Positions 23,586-32,520 of a DNA stretch of 64,000 nucleotides are shown here, piece after piece. Within the stretch, counting starts at the first letter, position 1. Each line of letters opens with the position of its first letter. Under the pieces are notes generated by a model. It saw only the letters and a list, made by a program, of their open reading frames with translations. It was not told where the DNA came from and did no database searches. Source of the stretch: Methylovulum sp. GTDB lineage: Bacteria; Pseudomonadota; Gammaproteobacteria; Methylococcales; Methylomonadaceae. The translations under genes were made by a program, and so were the position numbers. The stretch is from NCBI GenBank assembly GCA_030653435.1, contig JAURZI010000099.1, positions 1 through 64,000 on the forward strand, in the 5' to 3' direction.

Positions 23586-24890
23586 TTATCCTTTGCCTTC
23601 CAAATAAAACCAGCTGATCCGGCGCCGCGGCAATAAATAATCAAGTTCTTCATCCGGCCGCTCACTTAGCCGTAGTGGCCGTTCAATCTTGATTGAGGTT
23701 TCCTTAACCAAGTCGATAATGATCGCTTCGCTTCTTGGCACATCAGGCTCATAAATCAATACTTGCGGACTCAATGGGTTGTCTACCGTTGCCGATGCGA
23801 CGACAGCGCCCACCCTACCGTCAGAAAGCAGCACCACCGAGCCCGGTGGAAAAACGCCCATCGCCCGCACAAAAAGCTGTAACAAATTGTTGTCGAATGA
23901 GGTTTTTTCTTTAGCCCACATCATGGACAACGCTTCGGAAGGCGACATTGCCCTTAGAGGATCTATAGGATTGGTGAGATTGTCAAAATGATTGGTGATG
24001 GCAACAACCCTGGAAGCAAACGATATGTCTTCACCACGGAGCTGGTCTGGAAATCCGCTGCCGTCAACACGCTCGTGATGATGGAGGATAACATCCAGCA
24101 TGGCTTGGGAAAGGCTGCCCGCACGCAAGGCATTGTCGTAACCAACCCGGCAATGTGTCTTGTAGACGGCTTCCTCAAATTTGTTGCGTTTAAGGCTACG
24201 CAGAATAGACGTATGAAATGCCAGCTTGCCGATGTCATGGAGCAATGCGCCTATACCGATTGTACGTAGCGCCTCTTCCGGTAATGCCGCCTGCTTGCCT
24301 AACAACAGCGCCAGCGTCATCACCGACAAGGCATGCGCGGCAGCCCCGTCATTATGGCCTTTTTCTGTAATCAGCACGATGGCGCTATCAGGATCGGCAA
24401 GCAACGCAGCTGTTGACCGTTCGCTTATATCGGAAACTTGCCGGATGCTTGCCTTAGGCTCTGAGTGGAAGGATTTGAATGCACTACCCACGTCCCTTGC
24501 CGCGCCGGCATAATGGGTCTGCGCTTTATCCAGACGTCTACGCATCGTCGTCATCACCTTGGCGCGTTCCCGTTTTTCCGCTATCAACGCCGCCTTCATC
24601 GCCGACAGGCGAGTCCATTCTTCGTCGCTAGGCTTGTTAGCCGGGGCAGTAACCTGCTGTTTAGGCAAGGGCTGCACCTTGCTACGTTTAGTGTCGCAAA
24701 ATAACTGCGGCAAATTCATTGCCGCAATCCGCCGCGCCTGCTCCTCATCAGCAATCACAAAGGAATTAAACATAAACTCATGCTCTAGCCACGACATGGG
24801 CAATCGCACATGAACACCAGGACGCAGCTGTGAGGCATCAATAGATATTTCGCTCTCTCTCGGTTTCTGTGTCTGGTCGGTTTTGGACAA
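23586..24890 (-). CDS. HD-GYP domain protein (c-di-GMP phosphodiesterase)
   Basis: 434 residues. An N-terminal DUF3391-type domain (LRPGVHVRLPMSWLEHEF) leads to an HD-GYP domain with the metal-binding LLHDIGKLAFH, the HHERVDGSGFP motif (GYP replaced by GFP, common and usually active), and ISFASRVVAITNHFDNLTN. It hydrolyses c-di-GMP to GMP, countering GGDEF enzymes such as the one at 30405. The start is probably TTG at 24890 because AAGGAG sits six bases upstream and the nearby ATG is out of frame. It is monocistronic. Confidence 0.9.
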   Translation of the reverse strand: MSKTDQTQKPRESEISIDASQLRPGVHVRLPMSWLEHEFMFNSFVIADEEQARRIAAMNLPQLFCDTKRSKVQPLPKQQVTAPANKPSDEEWTRLSAMKAALIAEKRERAKVMTTMRRRLDKAQTHYAGAARDVGSAFKSFHSEPKASIRQVSDISERSTAALLADPDSAIVLITEKGHNDGAAAHALSVMTLALLLGKQAALPEEALRTIGIGALLHDIGKLAFHTSILRSLKRNKFEEAVYKTHCRVGYDNALRAGSLSQAMLDVILHHHERVDGSGFPDQLRGEDISFASRVVAITNHFDNLTNPIDPLRAMSPSEALSMMWAKEKTSFDNNLLQLFVRAMGVFPPGSVVLLSDGRVGAVVASATVDNPLSPQVLIYEPDVPRSEAIIIDLVKETSIKIERPLRLSERPDEELDYLLPRRRISWFYLEGKG

Positions 24891-25300
24891 GCATGGCTCC
24901 TTAATTTATTCGATACACGCGGACGATCTACTACTTAAAAATATAAGCTCCCACAACCCAGGCTGTAGTTGTGGCCACTAGGGCAATAACCGCTAAACAA
25001 GCCCATGTTGGCGTCGCCGCTATAGGGAAACGCAGACTAAACCGACGCTATGACCGGGTATTTATATACAGAAATATGTCTTATTCATAGCCGCCTTGTC
25101 AATTAAAAGCACCGGCAATCTGCCAGAGCATGCCCGGGCGGCAATCCAGGAAGGGTATGGGGAACACTGTAAAACCGCCCCTCCGGCTAATGGGCGTCTA
25201 GGGCAGGAGGAGGGAGAAAATCAGGGTACGCGGCTTACACGCAGGCCAGACGCACAAGCTACGCTATTATCGTCAAATACTTGTCTTTTCAAAAGTTTGT
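24891..25300. other. Gene-free interval with a decayed membrane-helix frame
   Basis: On the minus strand 24931-25047 is open for 38 codons and encodes a basic stretch, then one good transmembrane helix (LAVIALVATTTAWVVGAYIF) before a stop. It has no ATG, GTG or TTG start, so it is either the stump of a lost gene or chance. Nothing else is recognised. Confidence 0.4.
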
Positions 25301-26602
25301 TCACAAAATATTGGCATAATCCTGCTCTAATTGCCGGAAATTCAATGAGGTCATAAAACGGCTGAAGCTCAGCCACGCCGAAAGCCCCATCAAGTCTTTA
25401 AACTGCGGCGGCAGAAAGCGCGGCGGCACGACCGTTCCGTCTTCCACCAAGTCGACCAGCACCTTCATATCTTCAATCATCGTCTTACCACAAAACAGCA
25501 GCGGGATGCGGTCGGGCTTGCCTTTACTGACCGCAAGCCGCATAAAATTATATGTCAACACAAACCCTTTAATATAGGTAAGATCTTTGGTAAACGGCAT
25601 GCCATTCGAGCAGCTGCCCCTGAAAACACGGCTGCTGAACGTATAACTCTCTTCATCATCCAGCCCTTTCGCCTTGAAGAAAGCAAAAATATCCATAAAA
25701 TCAGCGCCTTGTTCAGCCAAGGTAATGGCACGAACCCTATTAATCAGGCGCATCAAGCGGTCAGGCGAGGAACTGAACGTTAATATTTCCATCAGCACCG
25801 CCAGGCCTTCTTGGGTCACAGTAGCCGATGGCGGCCCTTTACCGAGAAACGTGCAATACGGCTGCGCCATGCCATTAAGCGTAGTCCCCAAATGCACCCA
25901 GATCTCATGCACTTCGAGCACCCGCAGGTCGTGCATATTGAACAAGGCGTCGGCGCGCAATTTAACGTAATCGGTGCCTGCGGCAGCGTCCGAGACGATG
26001 CCATCACTGATCATCGCACGCAACCCATCCCCAGGAAACACGTCCTGGATCTTTTCATTGAGTATGGCCACCGCATCTTTTGCATTGATGGTTTTAGGTT
26101 CTTCCGTCAAAAAATCCAATTGCAACAGCTGCGATAACGTCGCTTCCATCATACTGCCCAAATCGGCTATCGTAGGGTCACCCACATGAAAAACATCCTG
26201 TGATGAACCATACAACTCTTGGGAAATATCGGAAAACGTCGACGTACCCCTGGCCTCCAGCATGCAAACTACATCCTGATATTCCCGGCAGATACGGCGC
26301 ATAATCACACTAAGCGGATTAAGCTGTCCGAGCTTACGGACCAAATCGCGCTCAATCTGGTGAAACTCGTGTTTTTTTTCCGCCGGATCAAAACCTAAAG
26401 GACGCTGTGAGTAATAGCCCACATCAATTGCTGGCAGACTTTTACAGTTCCCCTGTAAAAAAGTCTGTTTAATGCTGTCATCCCATTTAATGGCATCCAG
26501 GATACGGATGGGTTGTTGGGCTTTCACGATACGATCTGAAAGCGATTTGACTTCAGTCAGGTAAGTTGACAAATTAGGCTGTTTTATACTCATGAGTGTC
26601 AT
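25301..26602 (-). CDS. DUF1704 QEGLA-motif protein, putative HExxxH metallopeptidase
   Basis: 433 residues. The family was named for its QEGLA motif (264-268, TQEGLAVL), long annotated as modulating flavohaemoglobin expression. The sequence also has HEIWVH at 232-237, an HExxxH zinc motif, and QEGLA would supply the third ligand, as in the tyrosine carboxypeptidases (MATCAP) of this family. No signal peptide, so cytoplasmic. A second ATG at 26593 has a better Shine-Dalgarno (GGA, 8 bp) than 26602. Stands alone. The bacterial substrate is unknown. Confidence 0.85.
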   Translation of the reverse strand: MTLMSIKQPNLSTYLTEVKSLSDRIVKAQQPIRILDAIKWDDSIKQTFLQGNCKSLPAIDVGYYSQRPLGFDPAEKKHEFHQIERDLVRKLGQLNPLSVIMRRICREYQDVVCMLEARGTSTFSDISQELYGSSQDVFHVGDPTIADLGSMMEATLSQLLQLDFLTEEPKTINAKDAVAILNEKIQDVFPGDGLRAMISDGIVSDAAAGTDYVKLRADALFNMHDLRVLEVHEIWVHLGTTLNGMAQPYCTFLGKGPPSATVTQEGLAVLMEILTFSSSPDRLMRLINRVRAITLAEQGADFMDIFAFFKAKGLDDEESYTFSSRVFRGSCSNGMPFTKDLTYIKGFVLTYNFMRLAVSKGKPDRIPLLFCGKTMIEDMKVLVDLVEDGTVVPPRFLPPQFKDLMGLSAWLSFSRFMTSLNFRQLEQDYANIL

Positions 26603-26827
26603 CCGTTGGCAACGTATTCATTACAATAAAATACAGGCAACACCTATAACTGCTGCAACTGCACTTCCAGTATATCAATAGATCAAAAAACCCCAAGCGT
26701 TTTCAAGCAAGCAGGCCCAAACCAATCTTACCCGCATACATCCACATTAACTGAGGGCGCACTCGGTCATTTAAGATTTCGTTAAGCTTCGCTGGTGCAA
26801 AATTGCTAAAAACTCTTGGATTGAAAT

Positions 26828-27592
26828 ATGAATGAGCACCCGTCAATAACGCCAGTACCTGATGAAAGCCGCATAGTGTCATCAAGGCGCCAGTTCCTGA
26901 AGCAAATAGCAGGAGGCTCTTTACTGGCGCTAAGCAGCACCGGATTAGCCTCAGCGGCTGTTAGGCACGTTTACCACAGCAATACCCACCCTAAAAAAGC
27001 CCCGTTGCACAACACCCACGCCAAGCACCCCCATAAGGCCATCCCGACCCACAACAGCCGTAGCCGTCACCCCCATCAGGGCACCCCCGGACAAAAACAG
27101 CACAGCAACGGCCCGGATCAAGCCATGCACGGCACGCATACCGGCTTTATGCACAAAACCATTGCCTTGCACAATATCAATACAGGCGATAAATTAAACC
27201 TGACATACTACGAGCAAGGCAATTACCTTAGTGATGCGCTACAAGAAATTAATTATTTATTCCGCGACTACCATACCGGAGCCGTCCATCCCATCGATCC
27301 TTTGTTGCTAGACCAACTGCATGATTTAAAACAACACCTTGATATTAACAAAGCCTTCCATGTTATCTCTGGCTACCGTTCGCCATTCACCAATGCACAT
27401 TTACGCAACCAAAGCTACGGCGTCGCCAAGCATAGCTTGCACATGGAAGGCCGTGCCATAGATATACGTCTTGAAGGGTTTCCGACAAAAACGCTCAGAA
27501 CGGCGGCGCTAGCAATGCGGCGCGGCGGAGTCGGCTATTATCCATCGGCCAATTTTGTGCATCTGGATACTGGCGAAGTTAGAACGTGGTAA
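26828..27592 (+). CDS. Tat-exported M15-family (DUF882, YcbK/MepK-like) peptidoglycan peptidase
   Basis: 254 residues. The N-terminus has a twin-arginine signal (SSRRQFLKQIAGG plus a hydrophobic stretch). A His/Pro-rich linker, about residues 50-110, follows, then the peptidase domain with SGYRSPFTN, HSLHMEGRAIDIRLEG (metal-binding His and Asp) and FVHLDTG. MepK of this family cuts 3-3 crosslinks of murein. The gene faces an L,D-transpeptidase gene that makes such crosslinks, the same pairing as ycbK/ycbB in enterobacteria. The His-rich linker is unusual and may bind metal. Confidence 0.9.
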   Translation: MNEHPSITPVPDESRIVSSRRQFLKQIAGGSLLALSSTGLASAAVRHVYHSNTHPKKAPLHNTHAKHPHKAIPTHNSRSRHPHQGTPGQKQHSNGPDQAMHGTHTGFMHKTIALHNINTGDKLNLTYYEQGNYLSDALQEINYLFRDYHTGAVHPIDPLLLDQLHDLKQHLDINKAFHVISGYRSPFTNAHLRNQSYGVAKHSLHMEGRAIDIRLEGFPTKTLRTAALAMRRGGVGYYPSANFVHLDTGEVRTW

Positions 27593-27602
27593 GCGCCTAA
27601 TA

Positions 27603-29462
27603 TTATTGAACTATCTTATCAATAGCGTTTACGGTTTTGATTGACTCTACGGGCACTGCCGATACCGGAGTGCTGGCAAAAAGCAGTTGATCCGATAAAT
27701 CTTCGGGCTTTTTAAGCGCTTCCTGCAAGACGGTATCATGACCATAAATATCAGGGTAAAAAATCAATTCATTCTGCTGGTCAAAAAACGCTGTGATATA
27801 AAAAAACAATACCGGTATCGGTTTTTTTAAGATGACCCGTTGCATCTTAGGGGCATGCATGGCCTGCTGTATGGTTGCCTTATCCCATCCCTTCTGGTTT
27901 TTAAGTGCAAACTCGGCCAAGCCCTCAGGATTAGAAACACGCACGCAACCGTGGCTAAAATCCCGCCGTGACCGGCTGAACAACGCATTAGCCGGTGTAT
28001 CATGCAGGTAAACATCATTCTTATTAGGAAACAAAAACTTCACTTTGCCTAACGCATTCTTCTTGCCCGGACGCTGCCTCACCCTTAATGAACCCTGTTT
28101 AAGCTGGGTAATGGATGCCTCAGAAAACGCACTGACGCCAGCACTGGAAACCAGCTCCATATTTTCTTTATCTAAGTAACTGGGATTTTGGCTTAATTTA
28201 GGAATAATTTCTTCTTTTACAATGTTATAAGGCACATTCCAATACGGTGAAAAATCAATGAAACTCATCGTCGCCATCAGCACAGGCGTTTGATTTTTCA
28301 TGGCCTTACCGACCACAACACGCATGTTCGTTACATTTGAGCCAGGGGCATTAATATTCTCGAATGCCCACAACTGGAAAGCGGGGATGTTGACAATAAC
28401 GGATGGATCAGAGCTCAGTTCGGGCAACCAGCGCAACCGTTCCATAGCCAATTCAATTTGTGCGACCCGTTGTTGCAAGGGGATATTCAGCTCTACTGCG
28501 GTTGACTTACCTATCACGCCATCAGCAGCCAACCCGTGGCGATGCTGGAATGCCTTAATTCCGGCAACCAAACTGCCTGCGTAATGGGTCGAGTTTTCAG
28601 TGGCGCCTTGTGTTTCAGGCAAATCTCCAAACGTCGTTAACATCAGGCGCAGCTCTTCATGCTGGGGTAACGGATCCCCTGGCCGTATCGCCTTTTCAAA
28701 AAGCAGTTGAAAAGGCGTGGCTTTTCCGGCGAGCTCGCGGTAATTTGCCAAGGCTGACTTTAACTTTTGATATTGCTGTAATTTAGGCTCCACCAAAGCA
28801 GGCAAAGACTGAAGTGATTGTTGCTCTAAATAGCTTTTGACCAATACCGGCAAATCAATCAGCTTTTTTTCCCTCAGCTTGAGGTTAAAGTTAATCCCCT
28901 GCGGATTGACCCTACCATAATGCAAATCATGCAAAAACCGCAGTAACGACAAGCTGATTGCCGTGTCATAGTCTGCCAAATCCTTATAGGCGTCCATACC
29001 CAGACTTAATGCGGCCTGCCGTTTGCGTTGCAGCATTTCCGTAGCATAGTGTTCTTTATTCAAACCGTTGCTTGTCGCGTTTTCCAACAGACCCAGCACG
29101 TCGGTAATATTTTTTTCTGCATGCCCATCGCCTAACCATAACAGCTGGTAGTTCGCCATTTTATATAGGGCATCAAGATCTTCCGCGCGATTGGCGAAAT
29201 TTGACGGCATCAGATAAGGATGCTGTTTTGTAGCGATAATGGCATTGATTTCCTGGGCTACAGGCGAGAGTTCATAAACCGCCTCTTCTGCCCGCAACAC
29301 GTGGGCAGGTAATGCCAGACAAAGAAGCATGAACAAACGCGGCGCATAGCGGCCTACCCAATGGGTAACATTATTTATTTTCAAAAAAAATAATGCCGTG
29401 TCATTAGACAACCGCACTGCATTACCACCTGTCGCTACTCTATCCAGCTGCATCACACACAC
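27603..29462 (-). CDS. L,D-transpeptidase of the YcbB/LdtD type
   Basis: 619 residues. An N-terminal membrane anchor/signal (LFMLLCLALPAHVLRA, about 43-58), an LdtD-type helical region, a peptidoglycan-binding domain (about 295-330, IKAFQHRHGLAADGVIG), and the YkuD catalytic domain with HDTPANALFSRSRRDFSHGC (Cys506 nucleophile). It forms 3-3 meso-DAP crosslinks in the periplasm. Starts are possible at GTG 29462 or ATG 29453. It converges with the M15 peptidase, 10 bp apart. Confidence 0.92.
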   Translation of the reverse strand: MCVMQLDRVATGGNAVRLSNDTALFFLKINNVTHWVGRYAPRLFMLLCLALPAHVLRAEEAVYELSPVAQEINAIIATKQHPYLMPSNFANRAEDLDALYKMANYQLLWLGDGHAEKNITDVLGLLENATSNGLNKEHYATEMLQRKRQAALSLGMDAYKDLADYDTAISLSLLRFLHDLHYGRVNPQGINFNLKLREKKLIDLPVLVKSYLEQQSLQSLPALVEPKLQQYQKLKSALANYRELAGKATPFQLLFEKAIRPGDPLPQHEELRLMLTTFGDLPETQGATENSTHYAGSLVAGIKAFQHRHGLAADGVIGKSTAVELNIPLQQRVAQIELAMERLRWLPELSSDPSVIVNIPAFQLWAFENINAPGSNVTNMRVVVGKAMKNQTPVLMATMSFIDFSPYWNVPYNIVKEEIIPKLSQNPSYLDKENMELVSSAGVSAFSEASITQLKQGSLRVRQRPGKKNALGKVKFLFPNKNDVYLHDTPANALFSRSRRDFSHGCVRVSNPEGLAEFALKNQKGWDKATIQQAMHAPKMQRVILKKPIPVLFFYITAFFDQQNELIFYPDIYGHDTVLQEALKKPEDLSDQLLFASTPVSAVPVESIKTVNAIDKIVQ

Positions 29463-29909
29463 GCCTATTTATTAAATTCAGTTTTAGCCTGCCAGAACGG
29501 CAAACTGTTGACCCTACTTAGCCGATAAATGATCGGCCAACACCGCACCACATAATTACAAAGCATTATTTTACACTAACTCCACAGGGAACACTGATGG
29601 CAATAAAAACATCCATCCCTTGCAAAAATCCCTTTACTAACATAAAACTAGATGCCGTCCTATGGTTAGTCCTTATAGCAAAGCCAAGCACCGTGTTATC
29701 GGCTGGCTGAGGATAAGCTTGATGTGATTGGTCCGCGATGTCGGCAAATGTATAGCAAGCCTAGGTTTGAAAAGCATGCCGCCGCCATGCAGCATCTCAT
29801 TCAAACCTCCAAAGTCTGGCATATTTCAACCATCACAGGATGGCAATGGTGAGTGAGTCAGTTAGCCGCGCGGGTTGTGAAGCTAGACAATAGAGGGCGC
29901 CTCTGGCGT
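29463..29909. other. Gene-free interval, possibly with a gene remnant
   Basis: About 58 codons are open on the plus strand up to the stop at 29850, encoding LAEDKLDVIGPRCRQM and following residues. The peptide looks protein-like, but there is no start codon with a ribosome site and I recognise no family. Otherwise nothing is visible. Confidence 0.35.
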
Positions 29910-30356
29910 TTAATTGGCGGGACAGGGGGCAAACTCGCAGGAAGGCGGTATGCGGCTGACATAAGAGCCGTCGGGGCAAAGCTTTGCGTCCTGGGTGCAA
30001 AATGTCACCTCATTAGTACAGCTTACCACCGGATTTACCGAATAGGCCGTGGTCTTCGGACTGGGGACAATAGAGCGTAACTGGCGCACAAAAAAGACAA
30101 ACTCTTTTGTTTGCGGCGACGCTTGTGCACACGCAGAAAATCCGCCCTCAATACCGTAGCTGTTGACAATGAACTTATCCACAATACCGTCGGCTACAGC
30201 ATGCCCGATAACCTGACGGACCGCTCCGAAAGCAGCCGCATCGACAGCGGGGCCGATACCGTTGATATTGATCTCAACTGCACGACTATCTGCAAATACC
30301 GTAGTGTTGCCCAACATGAGCATCCAACATATAAAATGAAAACCTAATTTGTTCAT
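29910..30356 (-). CDS. Exported Cys-rich protein of unknown function
   Basis: 148 residues. A signal peptide ends at VFA; the first half (RAVEININGIGPAVDAAAFGAVRQVIGHAVADGIVDKF) resembles small exported proteins that begin with an amphipathic helix. The C-terminus is Cys-rich and ends CPDGSYVSRIPPSCEFAPC, a motif I recall from the ends of many secreted proteins of aquatic bacteria, presumably disulfide-bonded. Seven Cys in the mature part. No operon partner. Function unknown. Confidence 0.7.
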   Translation of the reverse strand: MNKLGFHFICWMLMLGNTTVFADSRAVEININGIGPAVDAAAFGAVRQVIGHAVADGIVDKFIVNSYGIEGGFSACAQASPQTKEFVFFVRQLRSIVPSPKTTAYSVNPVVSCTNEVTFCTQDAKLCPDGSYVSRIPPSCEFAPCPAN

Positions 30357-30404
30357 GATCTACCCCAAAGTTAATTTGTAGATTACCCGACTGTTAGCAT
30401 TGTT

Positions 30405-31337
30405 TTACAGCGCCAGGGCAACACAGCGATTGCGCCCTTGCTGCTTGGCAAGATAAAGCGCAGCATCGGCTTTGCCAAGTATGTCATATTCAGCGCTAGG
30501 CACGCCGGTACACACACCGATACTGATGGTCACCTTAAATAGCGGTGAATTGCAGTGCGGTATCGCCAAATCAAAAACGGCATCTTTCAGCTTTTCTGCA
30601 TAGCTTTCGGCCTGCCCTACAGGCAAATTCGGCAGTATCAACGCAAATTCTTCGCCGCCGAAACGAGCTATCACATCACCGGCGCGAAGTAGCTTGCCCT
30701 TTAACGTTTGTGCAACCGCTTTTAGTATTTCATCACCACATAAATGACCATAATAATCATTAAAGTCTTTAAAGAAATCAATATCGACCATAAAAATGGT
30801 CAAGCAATGCTGTTGCCTCATTGCATTATGAAAAGTAAGCGCGTAATGCTCATCAAAAAACCTGCGGTTATAAAGGCCGGTTAGGGCGTCTGTGACCGCT
30901 TCGCGCTTTAAAATTTCTGAATGCGAGCGCAGCATTTTCTCGCGCTTGATTGAGGTGGTCGGGTCGGTGATCTGAATAATGCAATATTTCTCACCTTGCG
31001 GTGACAATATCGGTGAAATCGTGATGGCTTGGTGTATCCGAGTTTTCTGATCCGCACACACGGATAAGTCATATAGCGGCAATGGCGAACGATGCAAAGC
31101 GTTGGAAAGCACCGTCGGCATCCCGTATGCCAAGGTGTTTTTGATAGCATTCAAAAACATCGTGGACAAAGGCTCTGAAAATACCCCGCTAAGCTTATGC
31201 CCCACCACATCGGTTTGCCTGATATGGGTATGCTTGAAAACCCAATCATTCCAGAGTAACACCTTATATTCTTGGTCAACAACAATTAACCCCATATTGA
31301 TGGCATTAAAGACACCGTTCAGAATATGGCTAGGCAT
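30405..31337 (-). CDS. PAS-GGDEF diguanylate cyclase
   Basis: 310 residues. An N-terminal PAS domain (GLIVVDQEYKVLLWND) is joined by a short coil to a GGDEF domain with DALTGLYNRRFFDE and the active-site loop RFGGEEFALILP. GGEEF is a catalytically competent variant. No inhibitory RxxD is obvious five residues before the loop. It is the third gene of a response regulator-CheC-GGDEF operon (6 bp spacing), suggesting that c-di-GMP synthesis is tied to a phosphorelay. Confidence 0.92.
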   Translation of the reverse strand: MPSHILNGVFNAINMGLIVVDQEYKVLLWNDWVFKHTHIRQTDVVGHKLSGVFSEPLSTMFLNAIKNTLAYGMPTVLSNALHRSPLPLYDLSVCADQKTRIHQAITISPILSPQGEKYCIIQITDPTTSIKREKMLRSHSEILKREAVTDALTGLYNRRFFDEHYALTFHNAMRQQHCLTIFMVDIDFFKDFNDYYGHLCGDEILKAVAQTLKGKLLRAGDVIARFGGEEFALILPNLPVGQAESYAEKLKDAVFDLAIPHCNSPLFKVTISIGVCTGVPSAEYDILGKADAALYLAKQQGRNRCVALAL

Positions 31338-31343
31338 ATAAGC

Positions 31344-31964
31344 TTAAATCCCGCTAACCAAACCATCAATATGCTGGATAAGATTGGTCAACGACGCCGA
31401 ACTGAGCAACAGGATAAGCTGACCTTCCGTCTGCCTTTTGGCACTGGTCAGCACAATATTCAAGACCAGTATATAATCCTGCCCGGCATTGTGGGCTATC
31501 GCGTGCAGTATGTCATCGCATGACGCGATTTTATAATCCGGCAACGAACTGTCCAGAGAAATACTCAACATATCCGCCATTGCTGACAAACAGGCATTCA
31601 GGATAATATTCCCCAATTCACACATAGCTTCCTGCTCAAATTCAGCAAGATCGTCAAGACTCATCTGTGAGCCCATCATATCGCGTACAATCTCCAAAGC
31701 ATTGTCTTCTGAAAACAGCAACATCGCAACAGCATCAAAAGAGCCGCTGAAATCCTGTCTAACGGTGCCAAACCTGCCGTGGTTTAATGACAAGGCCTCT
31801 GGGCTGATTTCAGCTGAGGTTTTGAATTCGATGGAAGGGACGGATAATTTTACCTCATCATGAATGATTTCACTGATGCTTGATGCTGCACGACCTGCCC
31901 CGACATTAAAAATTTCGGCAAGAGCATCCAGCTGAATTTCCGACAACATGTTCAATTGCCGCAT
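31344..31964 (-). CDS. CheC-family phosphatase/chemotaxis-like protein
   Basis: 206 residues. The two CheC signature repeats are visible: LAEIFNVGAGRAASSIS near the N-terminus and CELGNIILNACLSAMADML near the middle, each with the Glu/Asn pair that acts on the aspartyl phosphate of CheY. It overlaps the upstream CheY-like gene by 13 bp and precedes a diguanylate cyclase. It most likely dephosphorylates the neighbouring receiver protein rather than a flagellar CheY; no other chemotaxis genes are in the window. Confidence 0.85.
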   Translation of the reverse strand: MRQLNMLSEIQLDALAEIFNVGAGRAASSISEIIHDEVKLSVPSIEFKTSAEISPEALSLNHGRFGTVRQDFSGSFDAVAMLLFSEDNALEIVRDMMGSQMSLDDLAEFEQEAMCELGNIILNACLSAMADMLSISLDSSLPDYKIASCDDILHAIAHNAGQDYILVLNIVLTSAKRQTEGQLILLLSSASLTNLIQHIDGLVSGI

Positions 31965-32320
31965 TGAAAATAATCAAGGGCCAAGGCGATAGATTTTTCT
32001 GAAACTGGCTTTGCAACAAAAGCAAGACCCATGGCCTTGGCGCGAGACTGATGGGTTTCCTGAATATTGGCCGAAAAAATGACCATCCGTATTGACGGAT
32101 GTTTTTCCAGGATTTTTTCAGCGGCATCCGTCCCCAAAATACCCGGCATGTTAATATCCATCATGCAGTAATCCGGTTGGTCTTGCTCGATAAGCGCGAT
32201 AGATTCTTCTCCTGAGCTTGCATCCGAGATGACCCATTCAGGATGGACAGCAAGGATTTGTGCCCGAATCAGCATTCTTGAGACCTTACTGTCATCGACA
32301 ATCAGCAATTTTTTAGCCAT
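31952..32320 (-). CDS. CheY-like single-domain response regulator
   Basis: 122 residues, a lone receiver domain with the acidic pair IVDDSK, phosphoacceptor Asp in MMDINMPG, a Ser switch in VIFSANIQ and Lys in FVAKPVSEK. There is no output domain, so it acts by protein contact. First gene of an operon with CheC and a GGDEF enzyme; the trio could form a phosphorylation-gated switch on c-di-GMP. The cognate kinase is not in the window. Confidence 0.9.
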   Translation of the reverse strand: MAKKLLIVDDSKVSRMLIRAQILAVHPEWVISDASSGEESIALIEQDQPDYCMMDINMPGILGTDAAEKILEKHPSIRMVIFSANIQETHQSRAKAMGLAFVAKPVSEKSIALALDYFQCGN

Positions 32321-32470
32321 ATTAGCAGTATTTATTGAGCCGTATTAATATTTATTAAGTATGCCTTATTCTACATTAATGTTCATAATTCAGCCATTTA
32401 ATGAAGACACTGATAAATAGCCACCCCTTCCGTTAAGGCAGGTTCTCGGAAATACTGGGCGATTGTTCTA

Positions 32471-32476
32471 TATAAT
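32471..32476 (+). promoter_or_regulatory. Likely -10 element of the uup promoter
   Basis: TATAAT 45 bp before the uup start. No good -35 hexamer is seen at 16-18 bp. Confidence 0.4.
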
Positions 32477-32520
32477 AACCGTCATTTGATACCCCTCCTC
32501 ATCACCGGTAAAAAACCAAC

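Noticed and set aside
25096-25356. 86-codon plus-strand frame
   Set aside because: Overlaps the end of the DUF1704 gene and has no protein-like features.
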